From Akkermansia muciniphila (GTDB lineage Bacteria; Verrucomicrobiota; Verrucomicrobiia; Verrucomicrobiales; V1-33): a stretch of DNA of 40,969 bases. A program made the position numbers and the translations under genes. The stretch covers positions 1 to 40,969 of the forward strand of contig CALQSQ010000050.1 of assembly GCA_943333275.1 (NCBI GenBank), in the 5' to 3' direction. The notes under the pieces were generated by a model. That model made no database searches, was not told the DNA's origin, and was given only the letters and a program-made list of their open reading frames with translations. Positions 8,801 through 15,484 of this stretch are shown here, piece after piece. How positions within the stretch are numbered: the first letter of the stretch is position 1; each line of letters starts with the position of its first letter.

Positions 8801-9340
8801 GATATTCCGGCCAATCCAAATCAGACTTACGCAAATAACGGTTGGCATAGCATGGGCGACTGGCTGGGGACAGGAACCGTCGCCCCACGTCTCAGGGAAT
8901 ACAGAACCTTTTACGACGCACGCACCTTCACTCGCAACCTCCAGCTCAAGGCAGCATCGGAATGGCGCGCATTCTGTAAGGGCGAGATGCCGAGACTTGG
9001 TCGGCTGCCCGTCGATATTCCGAAAAAACCCTATCAGACTTACGCCGTCGTAGGATGGGTAAACTGGGGCGACTGGTTGGGCACGGGAACGATTGCGGCG
9101 CGTCTGCGGCAATACCGCTCTTTCCTTGAGGCCCGTGTTTTCGCCCACAACCTTGGCCTCAAAAGCGGTGTCGAATGGAAAGAGTTTTGTAGGGGTAATC
9201 TGCCGGAAAAGGGCATTCTACCACCCGACATTCCTGCTTATCCCAACCAAACTTACGCCGACAAAGGCTGGTCCGGCATGGTCGACTGGCTTGGCACTGG
9301 CCGCACCCGCGTTTCAAAATCCTCCAAGCGTAAAACCTAA
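5816..9340 (+). CDS. Mrr-like nuclease / SF2 helicase with seven C-terminal repeats
   Basis: 1174 aa. Residues about 35-170 form a PD-(D/E)xK nuclease of Mrr type: E43 in LFEHFVKAF, D87 in DQGIDLVAE and Q101-x-K103 in WAVQCKYRQ. Residues about 185-630 are a superfamily 2 helicase: Walker A MPCGSGKS (215-222), DEAH box 343-346, motif III MTAT (373-376), and motifs V-VI LTEGVDVPGID and QAVGRALR (566-573). Residues 675 to the end are seven 71-residue repeats of the form EWxxFCKGEMxxLGRLPxDIP, then GWxxxGDWLGTG, recalled as the repeat unit of some phage-type integrases (INT_rpt), probably DNA-contacting. The layout resembles type I/III restriction translocases, but there is no methylase or specificity gene. 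The start is an ATG at 5816, with an in-frame ATG 9 nt later. The HTH protein follows after 17 bp. A defence role is inferred. Confidence 0.9.
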   Translation: MDAMSEANDVSEIGSIIRESASWEDIQRKCQSLTEKQKGDLFEHFVKAFLQLEPEYASKLKHVWLYSEVPQAIARRLNLPTTDQGIDLVAETNDGQFWAVQCKYRQRTDHSLTWREISTFTGLTFGVCRGITFGIICSTTERITHVLKDQEKIGFCALDVWQGLDAEFFTRLRAHLAHNPEKFKPLRPRPHQKGAVKDAQAHFVVGKAKRGKLIMPCGSGKSLTAYWIAGELGARRIVIAVPSLALIRQTLKVWLRETMANQQAVEWICVCSDESAGRVELEDTAVLRQDLGVPCLTEPKEIAAWLKRKHRGLTVVFTTYQSGEALAKAARAAKFTFDLGIMDEAHKTVGDGGKLFSHLLHDKNLPIRRRLFMTATERRYAGQSDTVLSMDDPATYGETFHLLSFKRAMEYDPPILSDYKIISIAVSREEVAELIRKNTFVRPDKGPWNKEIEADMLASLIALRKAMKKYPSQHAVSFHGSIQRAELFKTHNDAFSKSFRSYGKLETFHVSGKTPTGTRARVIGEFARAERALITNARCLTEGVDVPGIDCVLFADPRRSAVDIVQAVGRALRPAPGKQFGYVIVPILHDADATADDIFKSPAFKEILTTLRALAANDDRIIEYFRGVSQGQQRKGGGSVQFDIDERLAKRINLEDFAREIELKCWDRLAKLSWRPFEEARAFVRGIGLKNQFEWRSFCKGEMAQLGRLPADIPANPNQTYAGDGWQSMGDWLGTGTTAPRLREYRIFHDARTFARNLKLKYASEWRSFCKGEMPLLGRLPTDIPGNPNQTYCDLGWQNWADWLGNRTIATGLREFRPFHDARAFAHKLNLKGQSEWYAFCKGETPGLDQLPVDVPTNPSVIYADDGWTGFGDWLGTGNVAPRLREFRSFHDARVFARGLKLKATSEWVAFCKGEMPLLGRLPADIPAKPARTYAETGWIGFGDWLGTGNIAHRLREFRSFRDARAFARSLKLKSGYEWHSFCKGEMARLERLPPDIPANPNQTYANNGWHSMGDWLGTGTVAPRLREYRTFYDARTFTRNLQLKAASEWRAFCKGEMPRLGRLPVDIPKKPYQTYAVVGWVNWGDWLGTGTIAARLRQYRSFLEARVFAHNLGLKSGVEWKEFCRGNLPEKGILPPDIPAYPNQTYADKGWSGMVDWLGTGRTRVSKSSKRKT
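7838..9340 (+). repeat. Seven in-frame tandem 213-bp repeats
   Basis: Repeat units begin at 7838, 8051, 8264, 8477, 8690, 8903 and 9116. The period is 213 bp (71 codons); the starts were checked directly at 7838, 8477 and 8690 and the others follow from the period. The last unit is cut off after GDWLGTG-type sequence by a basic tail. Units 1-6 end in LREY, LREF or LRQY and begin with R(S/P/I/T)F(H/R/Y)DAR or a variant. They are also clearly similar at the DNA level, for example ggcgactggctgggga-type segments. The first and last units are the most divergent. Confidence 0.9.
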
Positions 9341-9357
9341 CGAAAAGCCACCCCGCC

Positions 9358-10581
9358 ATGGCAGTTCTCGAACGCGACAAGCTCTACAAGGACGTCTGGT
9401 CCCGGCCGTGCACGAAGATCGCGGCGGAGTTGGGGATATCCAGCAGCGCGTTGAAGCGGATTTGTAAAGAGATGGACATCCCGACGCCGGTTGCGGGGTA
9501 TTGGACGCGGGTGCAGTGCGGCAAGAAGGTTTCCAAAGACCCGCTGCCGAAGGCGAAGAAGCAAACGCGCCTGACTTGGGATGTGGATCTGGTTAACAGC
9601 AAGCGGCAGAAGACCGAGCGGGTGAGAAAACAGAAGGAGGTGCAGGAGGTTGCAGAAATGGTGGAGACCCAGGCCTTGCCGTTGATCACGATTGCCGCAG
9701 ATTTGGAGAACCTGCATCCGCTGGTGAAGGCCACGCGCACCCAGTTGCGCGAGGCTTGGAGCAGGAAAGATTGGGACCAGCGCAAGGAACGGAAACGATT
9801 CTCCACTAACATTTCCGAAGATGCTTTGGACCGCGCCTTGCTGTTTCTCGATGCCTTCGCGCGGGGAGTCGAAGCTCTCGGCTTGAAATTCCGGTGTCAA
9901 CTCGACGAGGCACAACCATCACGAAATCAACAGCGATACGGAAACTACGGGGACGAAAGAGGCAAAGGCATCTGTTGGATTGAGGCCAGCGGAGAGCGTG
10001 TGACTTTCTTCCTCCGGGAGCGCAACAAGCGGGTGACGTATGAGGATGCCGCAGAGAGAAAACGCAATTGGCGATCGACCTACGAGGACGTGCCTTCAGG
10101 CGTCTTCGAGTTTTCCATCGATGCCGGGTGGGGTTTCAAGCGAACCTCGACCTGGAAGGACGGCAAGATCCAGCGCATCGAAAGTTGCCTCGATCAGATC
10201 GTCGCGACCATTCCACTTGCGGGTGAATTTCTCAAACAAGAGCTCCTTCGCCGGGAAGAGGAAGAGCGCCGCCGCAAGGAGCTTGAGGAACTCCGCTACC
10301 GGATGGATGCGATCAAGCGGAAGGAGAAAGAGGCAGTTGAAGTCCTCGAAGCACAGTCAAAGACCCATCGTTGCGCGAAAGACCTCAGGGCCTATATCGA
10401 GGCGGCGAGTGATTTGTATTGGAAGGAGCACGGCCAAGCGCCCGAAGAGAACACCCCGGCAGACCTGTGGTTCAAGTGGGCGGAAGTCCGATTGCGGCAT
10501 CTTGATCCTTTGGGAGAAGGTTTCCGACCTTGGAATGGCCAGGCGTTCCGCCAAATCTCCGGGCTTTTCCCCCATTCCTGA
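9358..10581 (+). CDS. HTH and coiled-coil protein paired with the nuclease-helicase
   Basis: 407 aa, starting 17 bp after the helicase stop on the same strand, so co-transcription is likely. The N-terminal 60 residues look like a DNA-binding module: RDKLYKDVWSRPCTKIAAEL, then GISSSALKRICKEMDIP and PVAGYWTRVQCGKKV. I recall this pattern (LYxxVWxxPxTxxAxxxGIS...DIPxPxxGYWxxxxxGK) from a conserved hypothetical family in bacterial accessory regions, with no known function. The middle (about 120-290) is charged with no visible motif. Residues about 295-345 form a strongly charged helix (LLRREEEERRRKELEELRYR) predicted to be a coiled coil. The C-terminus is helical. It may regulate the helicase, be its DNA-recognition partner, or be an effector. 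Confidence 0.85.
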   Translation: MAVLERDKLYKDVWSRPCTKIAAELGISSSALKRICKEMDIPTPVAGYWTRVQCGKKVSKDPLPKAKKQTRLTWDVDLVNSKRQKTERVRKQKEVQEVAEMVETQALPLITIAADLENLHPLVKATRTQLREAWSRKDWDQRKERKRFSTNISEDALDRALLFLDAFARGVEALGLKFRCQLDEAQPSRNQQRYGNYGDERGKGICWIEASGERVTFFLRERNKRVTYEDAAERKRNWRSTYEDVPSGVFEFSIDAGWGFKRTSTWKDGKIQRIESCLDQIVATIPLAGEFLKQELLRREEEERRRKELEELRYRMDAIKRKEKEAVEVLEAQSKTHRCAKDLRAYIEAASDLYWKEHGQAPEENTPADLWFKWAEVRLRHLDPLGEGFRPWNGQAFRQISGLFPHS

Positions 10582-10621
10582 ACCCCTATTCCCACCAGCA
10601 CCTCCGCCGCGTCCTCATTGA

Positions 10622-10744
10622 AAGCCATGTGCCACACCTCCACGGTTTGACAAGGCCCGGTTGCCCGCCCACGCTGCCGCCGAACTCGAACTTCTCCTCC
10701 TTATGGCTTACGATCTTAAAGGAGGTCGTAAAGGGGTCGCGTAA
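10622..10744 (+). pseudogene. Possible 3' end of a lost gene
   Basis: Between a TGA at 10619 and a TAA at 10742 lie 40 open codons with a protein-like composition: RFDKARLPAHAAAELELLLL then MAYDLKGGRKGVA and stop. No start codon fits, so if real it is only the C-terminus of a deleted gene. I cannot name a family. The stretch may equally be chance, since the region is GC-rich. Confidence 0.2.
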
Positions 10745-10760
10745 GGGGGTCGTGACAAGA
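10723..10760 (+). repeat. Short degenerate GGTCG tandem repeats
   Basis: Three imperfect units of about 12 bp follow one another: GGTCGTAAAG, GGGTCGCGTAAG and GGGGTCGTGACAAG. The first two overlap the end of the 40-codon open scrap. They could be a slippage product or a protein-binding array. Confidence 0.35.
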
Positions 10761-10969
10761 ATCTTGACAAATTCCGCCAGAGGGGAAACGGGAACAGTGG
10801 GCGGTGTGCGAAAATTGAAGTTGCAGAATACTCTTGAGTGGAAAGGGATTCTTGCTGCCAAGATTGAGGGATTTGCAGGGGGGGAATAAATCCTCCGGAT
10901 GGACATGTTAAAAAGTCCTCCACGGACCCTCGCGGTTGCTTTAGGCCCGAGGATGTGATTTGATGGCTG

Positions 10970-12505
10970 ATGGATTTCACTGTGGAGGAATTTTTTGCGG
11001 TCGCGGGCCAGTTTCAACTGGGCGGCCTGGATACGGAATCGCAGCATCCGCTTACCCTGCATCTCAGCGAGCAGGCCCAGCATGACCTTCCGGCAGCCCT
11101 GGCGGCCTTGCAGGCTGTGGATGTTCTGGCGCTGGAACGGTTTGTGGAAAAGTCTGCAGGCCTGCCGGCACTGGCCGATGCCATTCAGCAGACGCTGCAG
11201 GCTGGAAAGCGGTTGTACTTCTGTGGCTGCGGAGCCACCGGACGTTTGTCGCTGAGTCTGGAATGGTTCTGCCGCTGCGGTCTGCTCCCGGCAGGCATGG
11301 AGGATCGGGTCATTTCCTTCATGGCGGGCGGCGACATGGCGCTGATCAAGGCCATCGAAAAATTCGAGGATCACCCGGAGTATGGCGCGCGGCAGCTGGA
11401 GGAATTGGGATTCGCCGAGGGCGATTTGCTGCTGGCCACCACAGAGGGAGGCGAGACCCCCTGGGTCATCGGCGCCACGGAACGTGCGGCGGAACTTAGT
11501 ACCAATCCTCCGTGGTTTCTTTACTGCAATCCGGATGAGGAACTCATTCCCATTGCCGAGCGATCCAGGCGGGTGCTGAAGAATGCAAAGATTCGAAAGT
11601 TGAACCTCGCCGTCGGTCCCATGGCCCTTGCGGGCAGCACGCGCATGCAGGCGAGCACGGTGCTCATGGCCGCATTGGGATTTGCCGTGCAGCATCGCGA
11701 ACAACCTGCGGAAGCAGCGTCGGAGGTCCGTCGATTTCTTGAGCGCGTCCGGACCATGGACCTGTCATGGCTGGCTCCCTTCACCGCGCGGGAGGCGCAG
11801 ATTTATGAGGATGGGGGATTTGTTCTTTATGACCCGGATGTCTTTGGCATCACCGTGTTGACAGACACGACGGAACGGTCGCCGACGTTCATGCTGCGAC
11901 CATTTGAAAATCAGCTCAAACCTGAGGAACGCGCCAGCTGGTGCCACCTTTACATGCCGGATCTGTCCGATGGCCGGTCCGCGTGGCAATCCCTGTTGAA
12001 ACGAGCTCCACGCACTCTGGAATGGGAGGGGGTCCGGGAAATTGCCGGGGCATCCGCGCTGGCCGGCTATGATTTCTCCGCCACCCTGCTCGGGAAGCGC
12101 CGCGCCCGAACCGGCGGAGCACCCCTGCACCATTTCAAAATTCGCCGGACGTCCAGCGGCATTTCTTTTTCTCTGGATGATCTTCACCACACCATGGAAA
12201 TGCCGGAGGCGTCGTTCCTGACGCAAAACCTGCTGCTCAAGCTTATTCTCAACACCCATAGCACCCTCGTCATGGGCCGGCTCGGCCGCTATCTGGACAA
12301 CCTCATGACCTACGTGAAACCCAGCAATTTGAAACTCATCGATCGCGCCATCCGCTACGTCAGGCTGCTCATGCAGAGGCGCCACGGAAGCGCACCGGAC
12401 TACGAGACCGTGGCCCGGCAATTGTTCGCCGAGGGCGCCCGCCTGGGACCGGAGGAATCGATCGTCATGAAAACCATGCTCGCTCTGTCCGCCACGAAAG
12501 GGTGA
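10970..12505 (+). CDS. SIS-domain protein of the MurQ/GCKR family
   Basis: 511 aa. Residues about 50-270 match the sugar-isomerase (SIS) fold of N-acetylmuramic acid 6-phosphate etherase (MurQ): the phosphosugar loop LYFCGCGATGRLSLSLEWF (MurQ has GAGTSGRL...SE), FMAGGDMALIKAIEKFEDHP, LLLATTEGGETPWVIGAT (MurQ ISASGRTPYV), and GPMALAGSTRMQASTVLMAA (MurQ GPEVLTGSTR). The catalytic glutamates of MurQ have counterparts at E98 and at E130 or E133. MurQ is about 300 aa; this protein has an extra 240 residues with RTGGAPLHHFKIR and LKLILNTHSTLVMGRLGRY that look like a second, degenerate SIS domain, as in animal glucokinase regulatory protein. It may cleave or bind MurNAc-6-phosphate or another phosphosugar. 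The ATG at 10970 has no strong ribosome-binding site. Confidence 0.8.
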   Translation: MDFTVEEFFAVAGQFQLGGLDTESQHPLTLHLSEQAQHDLPAALAALQAVDVLALERFVEKSAGLPALADAIQQTLQAGKRLYFCGCGATGRLSLSLEWFCRCGLLPAGMEDRVISFMAGGDMALIKAIEKFEDHPEYGARQLEELGFAEGDLLLATTEGGETPWVIGATERAAELSTNPPWFLYCNPDEELIPIAERSRRVLKNAKIRKLNLAVGPMALAGSTRMQASTVLMAALGFAVQHREQPAEAASEVRRFLERVRTMDLSWLAPFTAREAQIYEDGGFVLYDPDVFGITVLTDTTERSPTFMLRPFENQLKPEERASWCHLYMPDLSDGRSAWQSLLKRAPRTLEWEGVREIAGASALAGYDFSATLLGKRRARTGGAPLHHFKIRRTSSGISFSLDDLHHTMEMPEASFLTQNLLLKLILNTHSTLVMGRLGRYLDNLMTYVKPSNLKLIDRAIRYVRLLMQRRHGSAPDYETVARQLFAEGARLGPEESIVMKTMLALSATKG

Positions 12506-12914
12506 ATCGAGTCCGTTCGCATGTGACGGAGTGCAATACGGACATTGGCGTGGCTTTCGCGGGGTATTGCCCGGCAGTTAGTCTGACCGGGCATGCGGGC
12601 TGCCTTGGCAAGGAAACGACCAATCCTTTCAGCGCGGCAACCACCGTCTGGTCCGGCGGTCCCAGTGTCAGCCAGCCTTTCACAACCTCTTTCTTACCAA
12701 GGCCAACGTTGCATCCGCCAGGGCGAAGCGCGAGGAAGTCATCGCGACCTAGCGTCAGACCCTGCCGGGATTCTCTATTCTGAACGCATTCATGCACTAC
12801 CTGCACCGGCTTCGCGGCGGAGGAATTTAAGTCCGATCCACAGGACAAATTACGATGATGAAGCCGTCCCAGAAAACATTGCGCATGCAACATACTTGTG
12901 TTATGGGCCGTGCC
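12506..12914 (+). other. Intergenic region before the L,D-transpeptidase gene
   Basis: About 400 bp. I see no gene I can support. A minus-strand frame is open for 142 codons (12465-12893) but overlaps the end of the SIS gene and has no recognisable motif. In-frame ATGs at 12855 and 12903 could extend the next gene a little into this stretch. Confidence 0.4.
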
Positions 12915-13538
12915 ATGACAACCCGACTTCTTCGCACCCTTACCTCCTCCGCTGTTGCCGCCCTGGCTCTCTTCACCTCCAGTTGCACGGCTCCGACCAA
13001 GGCCACCGGACGTTATTCAACGACGTTTGACCCTCCGGTCCAGCAGCCAACCAATCCGTCCGCCGTGCGGGTAAAAATGAGTGTCGGTGCCCAGCGTATT
13101 TATGTGATGGAGGGCAACAGGGTTCTCCTGGCCACACCGTGTTCGGTGGGCACCGCCAGCACCCCGACGCCGCGTGGAAATTTCACCATCTACAACAAGC
13201 AGGCTAACCGCCGCCGCGCGAGCAGCCCCGGGGCCGGTTACCCCATGACCTATTGGATGGAGTTTGCTCCCGCCTATGGAATGCACTGGGGCTTCGTGAA
13301 ACCCTTCCCCTGCACGCACGGTTGTGTGCGTCTTCCCATCAAATCCGCGCAGAAAATGTTCAGCATTGTCCGCACCGGCACACCGCTGAATATCTCCGCC
13401 AGCCAGCCTGAGGACGCGACCATTGGACGCACGCTTCCGGTGCTTGATGACAGCACGATGCCTGATCCTCCGGACTCTTACCTGCAGAGTCCGCAGGTCT
13501 TTGTGGATGCGGCGCGCGGGAAATTGTATAATTTCTAA
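12915..13538 (+). CDS. L,D-transpeptidase (YkuD) lipoprotein
   Basis: 207 aa from the ATG at 12915; ATGs at 12903 and 12855 are also in frame. The chosen start gives MTTRLLRTLTSS then a hydrophobic run and FTSSC, a plausible though not ideal lipobox, suggesting a lipoprotein. The YkuD catalytic domain follows: RVKMSVGAQRIYVMEGNRVL, CSVGTASTPTPRGNF, and the active-site block YGMHWGFVKPFPCTHGCVRL with nucleophile Cys137 and His135 in the SHGC-type motif. Such enzymes form 3-3 crosslinks in peptidoglycan or attach proteins to it, using the periplasmic tetrapeptide donor. Its position after a MurQ-like gene hints at cell-wall turnover, but the 400-bp gap argues against one operon. Confidence 0.9.
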   Translation: MTTRLLRTLTSSAVAALALFTSSCTAPTKATGRYSTTFDPPVQQPTNPSAVRVKMSVGAQRIYVMEGNRVLLATPCSVGTASTPTPRGNFTIYNKQANRRRASSPGAGYPMTYWMEFAPAYGMHWGFVKPFPCTHGCVRLPIKSAQKMFSIVRTGTPLNISASQPEDATIGRTLPVLDDSTMPDPPDSYLQSPQVFVDAARGKLYNF

Positions 13539-13542
13539 TTCC

Positions 13543-13557
13543 GAGCGCACGGCGCTC
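13543..13557. terminator. Short hairpin between convergent genes
   Basis: GAGCGC-ACG-GCGCTC, a 6-bp GC-rich stem with a 3-nt loop, lies between the transpeptidase stop and the convergent ychJ stop, overlapping the latter. It lacks a good T-run on either side. A bidirectional terminator is possible but weakly supported. Confidence 0.3.
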
Positions 13558-13978
13558 AGCCTTTGTCATCGAGATATTTCCAGACGCCCTTGTAGCGGCG
13601 GAATCGGGAGATTTCGTGATGCTCGTAAGGGACATCGTTGTGGTAGTATTCCGCAATGAACTCCACCTTGCCGGTTTTATCACCGGCCTGGCCCTTGCTG
13701 GTTCCGAGGATTGTCAGGAATTTCCAAAGCGCGTGGTTGAGAGTTTCCCGAATTCCTTCGCGGAGGTCCGGCGTCTTGGTGTCAGGATGGGTGGTGTCCA
13801 CCAGGTAATCGGTCAGGCGGAAAAAATACGCGCTGTAGCGTGAACGCATCAACTGCTCCGCAGTTTCCGGAACGGCAGTGCCCATGTGGAACGGGCGGCA
13901 GCAGTCGCGATAACGCAGCCGGCTTTTGCAGGGACAGAGGGATTCGTCGCGGACTCGGGGGATTTTTTCGGTTTCCAT
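13556..13978 (-). CDS. ychJ: YchJ-family (UPF0225) SEC-C motif protein
   Basis: 140 aa, slightly shorter than the usual 150-160. The N-terminal SEC-C-like zinc site reads CPCKSRLRYRDCCRPF (the family has CPCGSGxxxxxCC), followed by the YchJ hallmark AEQLMRSRYSAYFFRLTDYL with THPDT, and the C-terminal SNTF2-like fold VEFIAEYYHNDVPYEHHEIS with WKYLD. The single C-terminal SEC-C of longer family members is absent. The molecular function of the family is not established; SEC-C motifs bind zinc and in SecA contact SecB. It is the last gene of a minus-strand run (SMP-30-like, VF530-like, FAD monooxygenase, YchJ), 33 bp after the monooxygenase. Confidence 0.88.
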   Translation of the reverse strand: METEKIPRVRDESLCPCKSRLRYRDCCRPFHMGTAVPETAEQLMRSRYSAYFFRLTDYLVDTTHPDTKTPDLREGIRETLNHALWKFLTILGTSKGQAGDKTGKVEFIAEYYHNDVPYEHHEISRFRRYKGVWKYLDDKG

Positions 13979-14011
13979 GGAATCGGTAATCGTGGAGTGG
14001 AAACCATCCGC

Positions 14012-15199
14012 TCAAGCACGGGAAAAGATACCCGTTTTTCCACCCTGCATCGTGGCGCTCATCTGGCGGCGGAGGACAGGGATGCGTTGCAGGATGGGAA
14101 AGGCGAGGTCGCGCATCCATCCGAGTGGCAGCCAGTCGGATTGGAAGAATGGGGTGGCCCAGCGGGTGGCAAATTGATAAAAACGCAGATGGCTGCGGCG
14201 CAGCCGGGTATAGCGCGCAAGCGCCTGGGGCAGCGGATGGTTGGCGAGTACGCCGGCGAGCACCGAGGCATCCATGAGAGCGAGATTGACTCCCTGGCCG
14301 AGCTGGGGACTGAGGGCGTGAGCGGCATCACCAAGAATGACAACGCGGTCCCCGTGCCACTGTCGCATGCGGACATCGTGGTAAGCCGCTGTGGAGATTT
14401 GAGTATGCGACTGAATTTGCGCGAGGAAATTTTCCGCCTGCGGAGCCAGGGTCAGGATGGCGCGTTTCCACTTGTCGAGGGGCGTTTTTTTCCAAGCATC
14501 GATGGCATCGAGACGGAGGCTCCAGAAGAGACTCAGCAGGTCATCGTGTGTTCCGGTGGGAAGAAATCCCGTCAGTTGGCGCGTGGATCCCACGCATTGC
14601 CAGAGGACTGAGGGGTCGAACTCCGGGGTGCGCCGACCAATGAACCAAAGAGCCCCCCAGGGATATTTGCTGACACGCGAGGGGATGCCGGATTGGGCGC
14701 GCAAGGTGGACTGCGCTCCATCGCAGATCAGAAGCAGATCAAATGGGCCGTGCATGTGGCCGCGGTTGTCATGAAGTCGTGGATGATGAGAGGAATCGCG
14801 GCTGATGGATTCGATGGGTGTGTCCCAGAGGATGCGTGAGCCGGCTTTTTCGGCTGTATTGAGCAGCAGATCGAGAAACGTCGCGCGGTGAGTGCCGGCA
14901 CCAAACAGGTCATCGCCAAGTTCGGCATAAGGCAGGTCCAGCAGCACCCGGCCGGATTTGGTGCGACAGTGGAGTTTTGAAATCCTCGCGACCTCGGGCA
15001 GCAGATTGCCGAGCAGGCCCAGTTGGTCCATGACAGCGAGACCGGTGGGTTGCAGCAGAAAGCCCGCGCCGAGGGGTAATTTCACCGGAGCACGTTCGAA
15101 CAAGGTTACCGCGTGTCCGGCCCGTGCGAGAAAAATCGCCGAGGCCGGCCCGGCTGTGCCGGAACCAACAATCGCGATTTTCAAGGAGGACAGGTGCAT
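14012..15199 (-). CDS. FAD-dependent monooxygenase (UbiH/PHBH type)
   Basis: 395 aa. This is a flavoprotein hydroxylase with all three FAD/NAD(P)H motifs: the N-terminal dinucleotide fold KIAIVGSGTAGPASAIFLAR (GxGxxG at 12-17) with the ribose-binding acidic residue in LFERAP, the DG motif LLICDGAQSTLR, and the GD motif VVILGDAAHALSPQLGQGVN with LALMDA. It resembles the class A enzymes that hydroxylate aromatics, quinone precursors or small metabolites with NAD(P)H and oxygen. The substrate is unknown. There is no signal peptide, so it is cytoplasmic. It sits between the VF530-like gene (43 bp upstream) and ychJ (33 bp downstream); neither suggests a pathway. Confidence 0.9.
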   Translation of the reverse strand: MHLSSLKIAIVGSGTAGPASAIFLARAGHAVTLFERAPVKLPLGAGFLLQPTGLAVMDQLGLLGNLLPEVARISKLHCRTKSGRVLLDLPYAELGDDLFGAGTHRATFLDLLLNTAEKAGSRILWDTPIESISRDSSHHPRLHDNRGHMHGPFDLLLICDGAQSTLRAQSGIPSRVSKYPWGALWFIGRRTPEFDPSVLWQCVGSTRQLTGFLPTGTHDDLLSLFWSLRLDAIDAWKKTPLDKWKRAILTLAPQAENFLAQIQSHTQISTAAYHDVRMRQWHGDRVVILGDAAHALSPQLGQGVNLALMDASVLAGVLANHPLPQALARYTRLRRSHLRFYQFATRWATPFFQSDWLPLGWMRDLAFPILQRIPVLRRQMSATMQGGKTGIFSRA

Positions 15200-15242
15200 C
15201 TCAGGTGATCGGGAGGTGGGGGTGAAGTCAATGGGGAGCGCC

Positions 15243-15476
15243 TTACGAGCCTGCTTTCTCCCCGATCATGAAACAGTAAAGGGACTCCACCTTCGATCGC
15301 GCCCAGGGCGTCTTGCGGAGAAATTTCAAGCTCGAGGCAATGCTCGGATCCACGTTGAAACAATTCACCCGGATGATTCGCCCCAATTCCTCCCAACCAT
15401 AATGCGCGACCAATCGCGTCAGGATCATTTCAAGCGTGACCCCGTGGAGAGGATTCTGCGGGGAGTCGGCGTGCAT
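15243..15476 (-). CDS. VF530-like small protein (DUF2132)
   Basis: 77 aa, the usual length. Nearly the whole protein matches the VF530 family: [20 protein letters not shown], then [20 protein letters not shown] and [19 protein letters not shown]. The Vibrio fischeri founder has a small helical fold and was proposed to bind DNA; no function is firmly known. The ATG at 15476 lies 8 bp after the stop of the SMP-30-like lipoprotein gene, implying one transcript. Confidence 0.9.
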   Translation of the reverse strand: MHADSPQNPLHGVTLEMILTRLVAHYGWEELGRIIRVNCFNVDPSIASSLKFLRKTPWARSKVESLYCFMIGEKAGS

Positions 15477-15484
15477 GATTTCCT

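Larger units (their letters stand above)
10582..10969 (+). other. Intergenic region, right margin of the accessory island
   Basis: About 390 bp without a complete gene. It contains a 40-codon open scrap (10622-10744), a short cluster of GGTCG-containing repeats, and a TTGACA at 10764-10769 that has no -10 element at suitable spacing. It separates the nuclease-helicase module from the SIS-domain gene. Confidence 0.5.

Noticed and set aside
7838..9340. CRISPR or satellite array
   Set aside because: The 213-bp repeats are fully in frame, encode a conserved protein unit and have no spacer structure.
9358..10581. Antitoxin or transposase identity for the HTH protein
   Set aside because: No DDE residues, no toxin neighbour and no terminal inverted repeats were seen; the protein is longer than typical antitoxins.
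12465..12893. 142-codon open frame on the minus strand
   Set aside because: It overlaps the SIS gene end and the transpeptidase start region, has no motif or signal, and no plausible start context.
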